A DNA stretch of 64,000 bases, taken from positions 620,001-684,000 of the forward strand of contig NZ_CP021376.1 of NCBI RefSeq assembly GCF_002157875.1, in the 5' to 3' direction. Made by a program: the position numbers and the translations under genes. The stretch is from Oceanisphaera avium (GTDB taxonomy: Bacteria > Pseudomonadota > Gammaproteobacteria > Enterobacterales > Aeromonadaceae). Of this stretch, positions 27,068 through 36,573 are shown piece after piece. The notes beneath the pieces are model-generated. The model had not been told where the DNA came from. It did not search any database and saw only the letters and a list, made by a program, of their open reading frames with translations. Position 1 is the stretch's first letter; the number at the start of each line of letters is the position of its first letter.

Positions 27068-28660
27068 TTGATTTCCTCCAATAATATCACTATGCAATTT
27101 GGCGCTAAGCCGCTGTTTGAAAACATTTCTGTTAAATTTGGCGACGGTAATCGCTATGGCTTAATTGGCGCTAATGGTTGCGGCAAATCTACCTTTATGA
27201 AAATTTTGGGTGGTGATCTCGAACCCAGCTCCGGCCATGTAAGCCTAGATGTAAATGAGCGCTTGGGTAAATTGCGCCAAGACCAATTTGCCTATGAAGA
27301 CTTTCGCGTCTTAGATGTCGTTATGATGGGTCACACCGAATTATGGGCGGCCATCCATGAGCGGGATGCTATCTATGCGAATTTAGAAGCGACAGACGAT
27401 GAATATATGCGCGCCGCTGAATTAGAAGGGTTAGTTGCTGAATATGATGGTTACACGGCAGAGGCACGTGCCGGTGAGCTGTTGTTAGGCGTCGGCATTA
27501 GTGCTGAGCAACATAATGGCCCTATGAGCGAAGTGGCCCCTGGTTTAAAGCTGCGCGTATTATTAGCACAAGCGCTTTTTTCCGACCCCGAAGTATTGCT
27601 CCTTGATGAGCCCACTAACAACTTGGATATTGACACCATTCGTTGGCTAGAAGGGGCGCTAAACGACCGTAACAGCACCATGATCATTATTTCTCACGAC
27701 CGTCACTTTTTAAACAGTGTGTGTACGCACATGGCGGATTTGGATTATGGGGAGTTGCGCGTTTATCCGGGTAATTACGACAGCTATATGTTGGCGTCTA
27801 CTCAAGCGAGAGAGCGCTTAATGTCAGATAATGCGAAAAAGAAATCGCAAATTGCTGACTTACAATCTTTTGTGGCCCGCTTTAGTGCGAACGCGTCTAA
27901 AGCACGCCAAGCCACGTCTCGGGCTAAGCAAATTGATAAAATTGTGCTTGAAGAGGTAAAAGTCTCCAGTCGCCAGCATCCTTTTATGCGCTTTGAGCAA
28001 GAGAAAAAGCTCTATCGTAATGTACTTGAGCTTGAGGATCTCAGCCAAGGTTACGATGGTAATGTATTGTTAAAAGATATTAATGCATTGGTAGAAGTGG
28101 GCGAGCGCGTCGCTATTTTAGGGGCCAACGGCATTGGTAAAACCACACTCGTAAAAACGCTGGTGGGAGAGCTAAAACCCTTAAGCGGGCGCTGTAAATG
28201 GTCTGAGAACGTAAAAATTGGCTATTATGCCCAAGATCACGCTACCGACTTTTCTATTGATATGACAGTGTTTGACTGGATGAGCCAGTGGCAGCAAGCC
28301 GATGACGATGAGCAAAGTGTACGCAGCGTCTTAGGGCGGTTATTGTTTAGCCAAGATGACATTAAGAAAAAAGTAAAAGTGTTATCTGGTGGTGAGCAAG
28401 GGCGTATGCTGTTTGGTAAGTTAATGATGCAAAAGCCCAATATTTTGGTCATGGATGAGCCGACTAACCACTTAGACATGGAATCTATTGAGTCGCTTAA
28501 TATGGCTTTAGAGCTGTATCCTGGTACCTTAATTTTTGTATCTCATGACCGCGAGTTTGTGTCTTCACTGGCCACCCGTATTTTAGAGCTCAGCGAAGCA
28601 GGTCTTAAAAACTTTAGCGGTACCTATGAAGAGTACTTGCGCGAGAAAGGCGTGGTGTAA
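27068..28660 (+). CDS. ybiT: ABC-F family ATPase YbiT
   Basis: YbiT is a soluble ABC-F protein with two fused ATPase domains that acts on ribosomes rather than in transport. The 530-aa product opens with [30 protein letters not shown], closely like E. coli YbiT. Walker A motifs are GANGCGKST near 37-45 and GANGIGKTT near 354-362. The Walker B/Q-loop blocks are [15 protein letters not shown] and [15 protein letters not shown]. The second signature is [11 protein letters not shown], while the first is replaced by [11 protein letters not shown], as in other YbiT proteins. The linker between domains is present. The start is TTG at 27068, weakly supported by GTGAG upstream. A strong terminator follows. 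Confidence 0.94.
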   Translation: MISSNNITMQFGAKPLFENISVKFGDGNRYGLIGANGCGKSTFMKILGGDLEPSSGHVSLDVNERLGKLRQDQFAYEDFRVLDVVMMGHTELWAAIHERDAIYANLEATDDEYMRAAELEGLVAEYDGYTAEARAGELLLGVGISAEQHNGPMSEVAPGLKLRVLLAQALFSDPEVLLLDEPTNNLDIDTIRWLEGALNDRNSTMIIISHDRHFLNSVCTHMADLDYGELRVYPGNYDSYMLASTQARERLMSDNAKKKSQIADLQSFVARFSANASKARQATSRAKQIDKIVLEEVKVSSRQHPFMRFEQEKKLYRNVLELEDLSQGYDGNVLLKDINALVEVGERVAILGANGIGKTTLVKTLVGELKPLSGRCKWSENVKIGYYAQDHATDFSIDMTVFDWMSQWQQADDDEQSVRSVLGRLLFSQDDIKKKVKVLSGGEQGRMLFGKLMMQKPNILVMDEPTNHLDMESIESLNMALELYPGTLIFVSHDREFVSSLATRILELSEAGLKNFSGTYEEYLREKGVV

Positions 28661-28679
28661 CTTATAATGTGCTAAAAAA

Positions 28680-28713
28680 AGCCCCGCAAGCTGATGGTTG
28701 CGGGGCTTTTTTA
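28680..28713 (+). terminator. Terminator after ybiT
   Basis: AGCCCCGCAA pairs with TTGCGGGGCT across an 8-nt loop and is followed by T6, with a preceding A7 run. It may also terminate the minus-strand usp operon that ends at 28740. Confidence 0.93.
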
Positions 28714-28739
28714 ATGTGCTATCTAAAAGTCAAGCTTTA

Positions 28740-29594
28740 TTATTTTAATATTAATAAGGTGCAGCTGGACTCTTGTAACATGAGGTCGGTAATACTGCCT
28801 AGCAACCACTGGCGGATCCGCGAATGCCCATAAGCGCCCATGATCACTATGTCTATGTCATGTTGTTGCTGATAATTTAACAAATGTTTTTTTACTTCAC
28901 CTTGTAACAAAGCCGAGACGGCTTTTAAGCCGGCGACTTCGAGTTGCAAGCGAGCGACTTCTAATTGCTCTAAATTCTGTGGATCAGGATCTGCCACCAT
29001 CACTAAATGACATTCTATGCCTTTAAATAGCGTGGAGCTGGCCAACATATCCACGCCTTTACGGCAGGTTTCACTGGCATCAAAAGCCAGCATCACTTTT
29101 TTCGGATCCTTAAAGCGCTCCCATGTTAATAACAACGGCTTATCTGTGGTGCGGATCACATGCTCCACATGACTGCCTAAGCGGCTGGCATCTTCGTCGT
29201 CGTTAGCGCCTTGGCGACCTAATACCAATAATTGGCAATAGTCATCATATTGTTCAATTTCATCCACTAAGCGACCCACCCGCTGTACGGTGCGCGGCAC
29301 CGGATAGCCGCTATCGCTTATATGTAGACTGGCTTGGTCAAGAATTTGGCGGCTGTGCGCTTTTGCTAGCGCTTCGCGCTTTTTATCTAAGTCGGCTAAT
29401 TCTTGCGTCACATTATCTTGTAGCGTTAAGCTGGCAGCCCCACTGATATTAAATAGCAGAGTCGGCTCAGACTTAGGGATGATATTGAGTAAGACGAGAG
29501 AAGCACCCAGTCGGCTACTGGCCCACGCGGCGTAATCGCACACAGTAGCGGTATGCAATGAGCCATCAATACAGGCTAATACGTTTGTCTTCAT
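28740..29594 (-). CDS. Tandem universal stress protein (two Usp domains)
   Basis: A 284-aa protein with two UspA-type domains. Domain 1 (about 3-155) keeps the opening strand VLACIDGS and LLVLGRQGAN. Domain 2 (about 165-284) has KKVMLAFDASETC and ends with VIMGAYGHSRIRQWLLGSITDLML, whose G-x2-G-x9-GS-type element is the usual ATP-binding loop. Members of the family aid survival under stress or ion imbalance. It is the last gene of a run with a paralog (29734-30618), a SulP transporter and a CPA2 antiporter, with a 139-bp gap before it. A role with those transporters is inference. Confidence 0.88.
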   Translation of the reverse strand: MKTNVLACIDGSLHTATVCDYAAWASSRLGASLVLLNIIPKSEPTLLFNISGAASLTLQDNVTQELADLDKKREALAKAHSRQILDQASLHISDSGYPVPRTVQRVGRLVDEIEQYDDYCQLLVLGRQGANDDEDASRLGSHVEHVIRTTDKPLLLTWERFKDPKKVMLAFDASETCRKGVDMLASSTLFKGIECHLVMVADPDPQNLEQLEVARLQLEVAGLKAVSALLQGEVKKHLLNYQQQHDIDIVIMGAYGHSRIRQWLLGSITDLMLQESSCTLLILK

Positions 29595-29733
29595 AGTCTT
29601 TATCCCGTTGATTATATAATTGGCGTTAATAGCACGAATCGCGGGGGCGTCGATTCAGATTTAATGTAGCATATATTTAACAATTATTGGCTTTCTCACG
29701 TTATTTTTAACAAGCGTGTTTTTAGCCAGCGCA

Positions 29734-30618
29734 TTAGCGCAAAATAAGTAAGGGCACTTTGGCTTGTTTAATCATCGACAAAGTAATGCTGCCCAGTAAT
29801 AACTGGCGAATTCGGGAGTGGCCGTAAGCGCCCATCACCATCATCTCTAGCTCAAACTCACTTTGATATTCGCTTAATGTGGTCTCTACATTGCCGGATA
29901 AGATGCGCGTTAAAACGGTCATATCTGCTTGTTGCAACATGACCTGTGCCCAATTCATTTGCTCTTGATGCTCTGTATTGTCCTCACCCACTAAGACTAA
30001 ATGGACCTCTAAGCCACTTAAAAGCGGACTATTGGCTAATTGCGTAATGGCTTCGCGAGTGCGCGAGCCACCATCAAAGGCAAATAGTACTTTTTTAGGC
30101 GCTTTAAAATAGTCTTTCGTCAGTAAGATGGGGCAGGGCAGCGCGCGGGTAATGGCCTCCACGTGGCGCCCTAAATTGGGTGAGTCCACAGAAGAGTTAG
30201 CGCCGTGGCGGCCCAGCACTAATAACCGCGAGCTAGGAGCAAATTCAACTAAGGTCTCTAAAAGATCGCCGTGACGTTGAATGGGACTGGCTAATACGCC
30301 ACTTTTTAATACATGAGCTTGGGCGGCCTCTAATAATAAGCGACCTCGTTCACTGGATTGCTTGTTTTGCTTAGCATCTAAGTCGCTCAAATAAGCTAAA
30401 AGTTGCTCTTGGCTACCTAGCCCTATACTGCCACTGAGATCTGGCGGTATCGGTGCGGGAATTTTATTAGGCACATGCAACAATTGTAATGGCGCCCCAA
30501 GTCGCAAACTGGCCCAAGTGGCGGCATCGGCTACCGCATTGGCATAACGCGAGCCATCAATACAGGCCACTACATTGGCTTTATTATTGATAATATTGGT
30601 TGATAACGTATTTGGCAT
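29734..30618 (-). CDS. Tandem universal stress protein (two Usp domains)
   Basis: A 294-aa paralog of the neighbouring Usp gene with the same two-domain layout. Domain 1 contains VVACIDGSRYA and LLVLGRHGANSS; domain 2 contains KKVLFAFDGGSRTRE and MVMGAYGHSRIRQLLLGSITLSMI. The final domain keeps the ATP-loop pattern. Its start lies 11 bp after the SulP transporter stop, which argues for cotranscription and a functional link. AGGGA precedes the ATG. Confidence 0.88.
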   Translation of the reverse strand: MPNTLSTNIINNKANVVACIDGSRYANAVADAATWASLRLGAPLQLLHVPNKIPAPIPPDLSGSIGLGSQEQLLAYLSDLDAKQNKQSSERGRLLLEAAQAHVLKSGVLASPIQRHGDLLETLVEFAPSSRLLVLGRHGANSSVDSPNLGRHVEAITRALPCPILLTKDYFKAPKKVLFAFDGGSRTREAITQLANSPLLSGLEVHLVLVGEDNTEHQEQMNWAQVMLQQADMTVLTRILSGNVETTLSEYQSEFELEMMVMGAYGHSRIRQLLLGSITLSMIKQAKVPLLILR

Positions 30619-30629
30619 ACCAGAGTCCC

Positions 30630-32111
30630 TTATGATTGGGTGAGCTTTATTGTTGCTGCCTCTTGATGAGTACCAAAGCGATCCACTAAGGTTTTACTCG
30701 CTTCATTTAAGCCTATAATTTCCACCTCAGCGCCTTCTCGTTTAAAGCTTAATACCACCTTATCCAAGGCAGCGATGGCACTAATGTCCCAAAAGTGAGC
30801 GCGACTCACATCGATGCGTACCCGAGTGAGCACTTCTTTAAAGTCAAATGCGGCAATAAATTGCTCAGTAGATGAGAAAAACACTTGGCCAACCACCTGA
30901 TAGTCTCGCGTGTGCTTTTGCGCTTGATGATGGGTGATACTTAGCAAGCGACTGATCTTATGAGCAAAAAATAGAGCACTTAACAACACACCTACTAATA
31001 CGCCATACGCCAAATTATGGCTATAAACGACGGTAGCGACTGTGGCTAACATCACGATATTTGAGCTAAGAGGGGTGCTTTTTAAGCTAGTGACCGAACT
31101 CCAGCTAAAAGTACCGATGGATACCATTATCATCACAGCGACTAAGGCCGCCATGGGGATCAGCGACACCCAAGGTCCAAGAAAGACCACCATTAATAAT
31201 AATACGACGCCGGCGGTGAGGGTGGATAAGCGACCGCGTCCGCCTGATTTAATATTAATCACCGACTGGCCAATCATGGCACATCCCGCCATACCGCCAA
31301 ATAAACCGGTTACCAAATTAGCGACGCCTTGCCCTTTACACTCACGGTTTTTATCACTGTGACTATCGGTTAAGTCATCAAGAATAGTGGCGGTCATCAT
31401 CGACTCTAATAAACCGACAATGGCTAATGACAAGGAATAAGGGAAAATAATAGCGAGGGTGGCAAAATTAACAGGCACATCGGGTAATAAAAACATAGGT
31501 AAACTATTAGGAAGCTCTCCCTTACTGCCCACATTGGGGATGTCGAGTCCTAAATACACGGTGACCAGCGTTAAGCTCACAATGCACACTAAAGACGAGG
31601 GTAATACTTTGCCTACCTGTGGGATCAGGGGCAGTAAATAAACAATGGCCAACCCTGCTAGTGCCATGGCATACACATGCCAAGTCCCACCGAGCAGCTC
31701 TTCTATTTGCACGATAAAAATTAAAATAGCCAGCGCATTAACAAACCCCGTTACTACCGAGCGGGATACAAAGCGCATTAACTGCGCTAAGCGAAAATAG
31801 CCGACTAATAATTGCAGCACGCCACATAATAAAGTGGCGGCAAGTAAATACTGTAAACCGTGGTCTTTAACTAAAGTCACCATTAATAACGCCATAGCGC
31901 CGGTGGCGGCTGAAATCATCCCTGGGCGCCCTCCGGCAAAGGCGATCACCACTGCCATGCTAAATGAGGCATATAAACTGACTTTAGGATCGACCCCTGC
32001 GATAACGGCAAAGGCTAAGGCCTCTGGGATCAAGGCTAAGGCCACCACTATGCCCGCCAGTACATCGGCACGAATATTAAAAAACCACGTTTGTTTTAGC
32101 TGGGCTAACAT
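30630..32111 (-). CDS. SulP family anion transporter with STAS domain
   Basis: A 493-aa SLC26/SulP permease, a family that carries sulfate, bicarbonate or other anions, often with Na+ or H+. About 10-12 hydrophobic segments span residues 15-385, including the opening [21 protein letters not shown] and the family stretch [25 protein letters not shown]. The cytoplasmic STAS domain follows, near 405-490 ([40 protein letters not shown]). I prefer ATG 32111, which has AGGA upstream; ATG 32135 lacks a ribosome-binding site. The following Usp genes suggest a bicarbonate or ion-stress role, but the substrate cannot be told from sequence. Confidence 0.87.
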   Translation of the reverse strand: MLAQLKQTWFFNIRADVLAGIVVALALIPEALAFAVIAGVDPKVSLYASFSMAVVIAFAGGRPGMISAATGAMALLMVTLVKDHGLQYLLAATLLCGVLQLLVGYFRLAQLMRFVSRSVVTGFVNALAILIFIVQIEELLGGTWHVYAMALAGLAIVYLLPLIPQVGKVLPSSLVCIVSLTLVTVYLGLDIPNVGSKGELPNSLPMFLLPDVPVNFATLAIIFPYSLSLAIVGLLESMMTATILDDLTDSHSDKNRECKGQGVANLVTGLFGGMAGCAMIGQSVINIKSGGRGRLSTLTAGVVLLLMVVFLGPWVSLIPMAALVAVMIMVSIGTFSWSSVTSLKSTPLSSNIVMLATVATVVYSHNLAYGVLVGVLLSALFFAHKISRLLSITHHQAQKHTRDYQVVGQVFFSSTEQFIAAFDFKEVLTRVRIDVSRAHFWDISAIAALDKVVLSFKREGAEVEIIGLNEASKTLVDRFGTHQEAATIKLTQS

Positions 32112-32176
32112 ATTGCTGATTCCTAAAGTACCCATTATTAATTAAATATGTTCACTTAACAGTTAGCCAAGGCTAA

Positions 32177-33781
32177 TTAGCTGCTAAGGTTTGATAGCTT
32201 TGATAATTTTTGGGGATTAGACTCAATGACATGGCGAGCAAAGCCACTGCCGGCTTCTTCATAAATATTAAAAATATCATCCGCCCCTAAGTTGCGTAAC
32301 TGTGCGCCCTCATCGGGATAGCAAATAATGGCCGCGACTCGGCCTTTAAAGTGGTTATAGCGAATTTGCTCTAAGGCGTATAAGTTACCGGCGTGATTTG
32401 GCATGGCGAGAAAAATATATTGTAACTGCTCACTGATGCTGGTTTTGTCCCAAAAATCCGAGTCCGAGGCATCGCCCTCAATGGCGTTAATATGCAAATT
32501 ATTTAATAACGCCACTTTTTTTGAGTCGCTATCTATGCCCAATAACTGGCTTGGATAACGAGACTCGAGCTCCATATAAGCACCTTGGCCGATGCGGCCC
32601 ATGCCCACAATTAACACCCGCGCATCACCTAAAACAATGGGTCTATCATCTTTATGTAAGTGAGGATGCTCGCTGGGATTAAAGCGTGCCATTAAGCGTC
32701 GATATAAGGCTTCATTGTGGCTATTAATAGGCGCTGATACCACAAAAGAAGTGGCCAAGGCTAAAGAGACTACAATTGCCCAGTCATTACTTAATAAGCC
32801 TTGTTGGGCGGCAAGAGCGGCCACAATTAAGCCAAATTCGGAGTAATTAGAAAGAGTAAATGTGGCGAGTAACGAGCTACGAATACGCAGTCGTGAGCGG
32901 CTATATAACCAGTAATATAAGAGGCTTTTTATCGGCAGTGCCAGCAATAACAGCGCGGCAATCCACACCGCATCCCAAGTGGGGAGTCCCTTTAAACCGA
33001 TACTCAGAAAAAAAGCGATTAAAAATAACTCTTTCATATTAAAAAATGACTTAGCCAGCGCCGAGGCGCTGTAATGAGAAGCCAGCATCATGCCAACAAT
33101 TAATGCACCTAAGTCGCCTTTTAAGCCGACTAGCTCAAAGCCGCCCGCCCCAATGACTAAGGCTAAAAACATAGCAAATAAGGTTTGTAGCTCACCATGG
33201 CCAATGTGCGCTAAAATTTTAACAGCCAGCCAACGTACCAGCGGCAAAAACACCAATAACCCTAGCGCCCATGGGCTGGGAACTTGTCCTTTAGAGATGG
33301 TTAAAAATGCCACGGCAAATAAGTCTTGCATAACCAGCACACCAATAGCGATACGACCATAAAAGGTATTCATATCACTGCGCTCTTCCAGTACCTTGAC
33401 GGCAAACACAGTACTGGAAAAACTTAATGCAAAGCCCATTAACAGCGCTTGGCGCCACTCCAGCTGCGCGGCTAGGCTAAAGCCCACACTTTTAATGAGC
33501 AATAATACCAGCGCAAAAAACAAGGTTGAAAGAATAATATGGCCACTGGCCGTGCCCCATACTTCTTTTCTAAAGAGCACTTTCAGGTCAAGCTTAAGCC
33601 CAATACTAAATAGCAATAAGGTCACACCTAAACTCGCCAGTGTCTCTAGGCCTTCATTACTGTGATAACCCATGGCGTTTAAAATAAAGCCGGCAATTAA
33701 AAAGCCAATTAAGGGCGGCAGTTTAATTAAATAAACCGCCAAGCCACAGCCAAAAGCCACGGTAATGAAGGTTGCGTCCAT
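32177..33781 (-). CDS. CPA2 cation:proton antiporter with TrkA-N domain (YbaL/Kef-like)
   Basis: A 534-aa monovalent cation:proton antiporter of the CPA2/Kef group. About 12 membrane helices occupy residues 1-360, beginning AFGCGLAVYLIKLPPLIGFLIAGF. The soluble C-terminus holds a Rossmann TrkA-N domain, VLIVGMGRIGQGAYMELESR near 385-404, which binds NAD(H) or a nucleotide to gate transport; LLGIDSDSKKV carries the acidic strand end. No TrkA-C is visible. It likely exports K+ or Na+ in exchange for H+. It lies 23 bp after nagD and 41-65 bp before the SulP gene in the same direction. Confidence 0.9.
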   Translation of the reverse strand: MDATFITVAFGCGLAVYLIKLPPLIGFLIAGFILNAMGYHSNEGLETLASLGVTLLLFSIGLKLDLKVLFRKEVWGTASGHIILSTLFFALVLLLIKSVGFSLAAQLEWRQALLMGFALSFSSTVFAVKVLEERSDMNTFYGRIAIGVLVMQDLFAVAFLTISKGQVPSPWALGLLVFLPLVRWLAVKILAHIGHGELQTLFAMFLALVIGAGGFELVGLKGDLGALIVGMMLASHYSASALAKSFFNMKELFLIAFFLSIGLKGLPTWDAVWIAALLLLALPIKSLLYYWLYSRSRLRIRSSLLATFTLSNYSEFGLIVAALAAQQGLLSNDWAIVVSLALATSFVVSAPINSHNEALYRRLMARFNPSEHPHLHKDDRPIVLGDARVLIVGMGRIGQGAYMELESRYPSQLLGIDSDSKKVALLNNLHINAIEGDASDSDFWDKTSISEQLQYIFLAMPNHAGNLYALEQIRYNHFKGRVAAIICYPDEGAQLRNLGADDIFNIYEEAGSGFARHVIESNPQKLSKLSNLSS

Positions 33782-33804
33782 AAGCGTATTGCCTTTTTAA
33801 AAAA

Positions 33805-34557
33805 CTAAAAAATATCTATTTCAGCCACTGAGCCATACACATGCTGCGGGCGAAAAGGCATGGTGTCGATATCACTCATTTGACTCACGCCACTGAGCAC
33901 TAAGACGGTTTCCAGACCGGCTTGAAAGCCCGCTAAAATATCGGTGTTTAAATTGTCACCAATGATGAGCGTATCGTCGGAGTGCGCGTCCATGTGATTA
34001 AGCGCGGCGCGAATAATCCAAGCACTGGGCTTACCCACATAAAAGGGTTTTTTGCCCGTCATGCGCTCAATGGGCGCGCATAATGCGCCACAGGCAGGGT
34101 GCATATGCGGGCCGTGGGTGTCGGGGTTAGTAGCAATAAAACGCGCGCCCTCAGAGACAAAACGAGCGGCCATTTGCATCATGGACCAATTATAATTTCG
34201 AGTTTCGCCGACCACTACAAAGTCTGGGTCAATATCGGTAATAGTAAAGCCGGCTTTATATAGCTCATGGATCAAGGCGCCCTCGCCAATCACATAAGCT
34301 TTTACACCACTTTGGCGTTGTAAAAAATCTGCCGTCGCCATGGCTGAGGTATAAAAGGATGACTCAGACAGTGTAATTCCCACCGATGCAAAGCGATTTT
34401 GCAGATCCTTAGGCGTTTGTGCAGGGTAATTGGTTAAAAATAATAAATTGGTGTTTTGTTCTAGCAGACGTTCTACAAAGGCATCGGCACCGGTGATGAG
34501 ATCATTGTTGTGTAAAATAACGCCATCAATATCGCAAATTACATTTTTCTTTTTCAC
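33805..34557 (-). CDS. nagD: NagD-like HAD phosphatase (nucleotide monophosphatase)
   Basis: A 250-aa haloacid-dehalogenase phosphatase of the NagD type; the E. coli enzyme dephosphorylates nucleoside monophosphates with a preference for UMP/GMP. The catalytic aspartates are in ICDIDGV (D9, D11), motif II is FLTNYPAQ near 40-47, and motif IV is IIGDNLNTDILAG near 197-209. The cap domain lies between residues 60 and 180. The start is GTG at 34557 with GGAGGAGC upstream. It sits away from nagABC here and lies 21 bp after mtgA, so it probably belongs to the envelope/ion operon. Confidence 0.9.
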   Translation of the reverse strand: MKKKNVICDIDGVILHNNDLITGADAFVERLLEQNTNLLFLTNYPAQTPKDLQNRFASVGITLSESSFYTSAMATADFLQRQSGVKAYVIGEGALIHELYKAGFTITDIDPDFVVVGETRNYNWSMMQMAARFVSEGARFIATNPDTHGPHMHPACGALCAPIERMTGKKPFYVGKPSAWIIRAALNHMDAHSDDTLIIGDNLNTDILAGFQAGLETVLVLSGVSQMSDIDTMPFRPQHVYGSVAEIDIF

Positions 34558-34578
34558 TTACTGCTCCTCCCTACTTTA

Positions 34579-35253
34579 TTAATGGCGCACACACTGTAGT
34601 AATGAGCCCATTTGATTGGCTCGTACTCGTATGGTGGCGGCGCGACCACTGATATAACCTGAGGGTCGATCGGCATGGTATTGGCGAGGGTTGGGTAACA
34701 CCGCAGCTAATAGCGCGGACTGATGGGCGCTTAATGCGGATGCTGAAGTATTAAAAAAAGCCTGAGCGGCGGCTTCAGCACCGTAAATACCTGGGCCAAA
34801 CTCGGCAATATTTAAATAAATGGTCATGATCCTATCTTTAGGGATAATCAGCTCCACCATAGGCGTGTAAGCGGCTTCTAAGCCTTTACGTAGCCAGTTT
34901 CGCCCGGGCCAGAGATACAGGTTTTTAGCCGTTTGCATGCTAATGGTACTGCCGCCGCGTAATTTTCCTTGGTTTTTAAATTCTTCTGCTACATCGGCAA
35001 AGGCTTGCCAATCAAAGCCATTATGTTGGCAAAACTTATTGTCTTCACTGGCAATCACTGCTGCTTTTAAACTTTGAGCAATTTGCGCACTGGGGCGCCA
35101 TGTTTTGTGAAGGGCTTCACCTTCAAACAAGCGGATCACCATCAGTGGCGTAATAGGAACCGGTAAAAATCGATACACTAGAGTGAGCAGTAACGGCACT
35201 ATAATCAGTAGTACCAGTAGCCAACGCACCAGGCGCTTAATAAGTGAAAACAT
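34579..35253 (-). CDS. mtgA: Monofunctional peptidoglycan transglycosylase MtgA
   Basis: MtgA polymerises lipid II into glycan strands at the inner membrane without making crosslinks. The 224-aa protein has one N-terminal membrane helix (about 8-28) followed by a GT51 domain. Motif 1, AAVIASEDNKFCQHNGFDW near 65-83, carries the catalytic glutamate. GGSTISMQTAKNLYLWPGRNWLRKGLEA near 99-126 and IPKDRIMTIYLNIAEFGPGIYG near 135-156 complete the signature. It is the first gene of the minus-strand run that continues with nagD. Confidence 0.95.
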   Translation of the reverse strand: MFSLIKRLVRWLLVLLIIVPLLLTLVYRFLPVPITPLMVIRLFEGEALHKTWRPSAQIAQSLKAAVIASEDNKFCQHNGFDWQAFADVAEEFKNQGKLRGGSTISMQTAKNLYLWPGRNWLRKGLEAAYTPMVELIIPKDRIMTIYLNIAEFGPGIYGAEAAAQAFFNTSASALSAHQSALLAAVLPNPRQYHADRPSGYISGRAATIRVRANQMGSLLQCVRH

Positions 35254-35412
35254 GAATAAAGAGTCCTTTCGAAGAAGCTTGTGCTATTAGCTCACACTTC
35301 TCACAGTTAGCCCAGCCTTGTGCTGGCCTAAAATGGTGAATACTTGTTATGTTTAGCTCAACTTTTATAGGTTGAGCCTGCGATTGACGCGGCCTATCAC
35401 TTGGAGTCATTC

Positions 35413-36429
35413 ATGCCTGATTTTATTGCCGACTTACCAAAAGTAGAGCTTCATTTACATATAGAGGGCACGCTTGAGCCCGAGCTAGTATTTTCGCTTG
35501 CCAAACGTAATGGTATCACTCTCAATTACTTAGATGAAAGTGCGCTGCGTGCCGCCTATGAATTTGACGACTTACAATCTTTTTTAAATATTTATTATTT
35601 AGGAATGCAAGTCTTGCTGACTGAACAAGACTTTTATGACTTAACCTGGTCGTATCTCAGCCGCTGCCACGCGGAAAATGTGCGCCACGTGGAAATATTT
35701 TTTGATCCCCAAGCTCACCTAGAAAGAAAGGTGGCGATGAAGTGCATGGTACTGGGCATTCACCGCGCCTTAGAGCAAGCGCAAAAACAATGGGGGATCA
35801 GCAGCTGTTTAATTTTGTCTTTTTTACGCCACCTCAGCGAAGCCTCTGCCTTTGACACGCTGCGCTTAGCCGAGCCTTTTCGCCATTACTTTAGTGGCGT
35901 AGGGTTAGACTCTGCAGAAAAAGATAATCCACCCAGTAAATTTTCGCGCGTCTTTAAGGCGGCAAAAGAACAAGGCTATCGATTAGTGGCTCATGCTGGG
36001 GAAGAAGGGCCGGCCGAGTATATTTGGCAGGCACTGGACGTATTAAATGTGGAGCGCATTGATCATGGCGTGGCCGCTATTAACGATGCTCCTTTAATGG
36101 CGCGCTTAGCGAAAGAGCGGATCCCGCTAACTGTGTGTCCGTTATCTAATTTAAAGCTTAAAGTTATTCAACAAATGAGTGAGCTGCCTATTGCACAGTT
36201 TTTAGATGCTGGGGTCTGTGTCACCATAAATTCTGATGATCCTGCCTATTTTGGTGGGTATATGAACGCTAATTATCAAGCGCTACAAGAGGCCATTAAT
36301 TTAAGCAAAGCGGATATCTTGCGCTTAGCGCTCAATGGCGTAGAGGCGTGCTGGTTAGATGAAGCAGAAAAAATGGTATTAACAACGGAAATCTTAGTTC
36401 ATGGACGGCGCTTTGGTGTTGAGTTATAA
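35413..36429 (+). CDS. Adenine deaminase, type 2 (annotated often as adenosine deaminase)
   Basis: A 338-aa zinc-dependent amidohydrolase that most likely converts adenine to hypoxanthine and ammonia in purine salvage. Zinc ligands appear in ELHLHIEGT (H14, H16), VAHAGEEG near 195-202 and SDDPAY near 274; DHGVAA near 220 carries the further active-site His. The blocks LILSFLRHLSE and GLDSAEKDNPPSKF match the adenine-deaminase subgroup typified by P. aeruginosa PA0148, as I recall it, more than true adenosine deaminases. ATG 35413 has GGAG upstream; a TTG four codons earlier is less likely. It is divergent from mtgA. Confidence 0.85.
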   Translation: MPDFIADLPKVELHLHIEGTLEPELVFSLAKRNGITLNYLDESALRAAYEFDDLQSFLNIYYLGMQVLLTEQDFYDLTWSYLSRCHAENVRHVEIFFDPQAHLERKVAMKCMVLGIHRALEQAQKQWGISSCLILSFLRHLSEASAFDTLRLAEPFRHYFSGVGLDSAEKDNPPSKFSRVFKAAKEQGYRLVAHAGEEGPAEYIWQALDVLNVERIDHGVAAINDAPLMARLAKERIPLTVCPLSNLKLKVIQQMSELPIAQFLDAGVCVTINSDDPAYFGGYMNANYQALQEAINLSKADILRLALNGVEACWLDEAEKMVLTTEILVHGRRFGVEL

Positions 36430-36517
36430 AGCCTATTAACACTATTTTTGTCCTGGCTATCGCGCGCCTTGTTATGCGCTGTGCACCTTGAAAAGGGGGA
36501 GGGTCACGATAAAAGTC

Positions 36518-36544
36518 TAAAGAAAGGGTGCGTGCCGCCGATAG
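36518..36544 (+). promoter_or_regulatory. Sigma-28 (FliA) promoter of motY
   Basis: TAAAGAAA (36518-36525) and GCCGATAG (36537-36544) are separated by exactly 11 bp, against the flagellar sigma-28 consensus TAAAGTTT-N11-GCCGATAA. The -10 box matches 7 of 8. The start site would be near 36551, about 23 bases before the motY GTG. Confidence 0.8.
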
Positions 36545-36573
36545 CAATATCAGTGAGCTAGGGGAGAGTGGGC

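Noticed and set aside
33090..33665. Plus-strand frames opposite the CPA2 antiporter
   Set aside because: They are antisense shadows with biased Thr/Asn/Lys content and no start signals.
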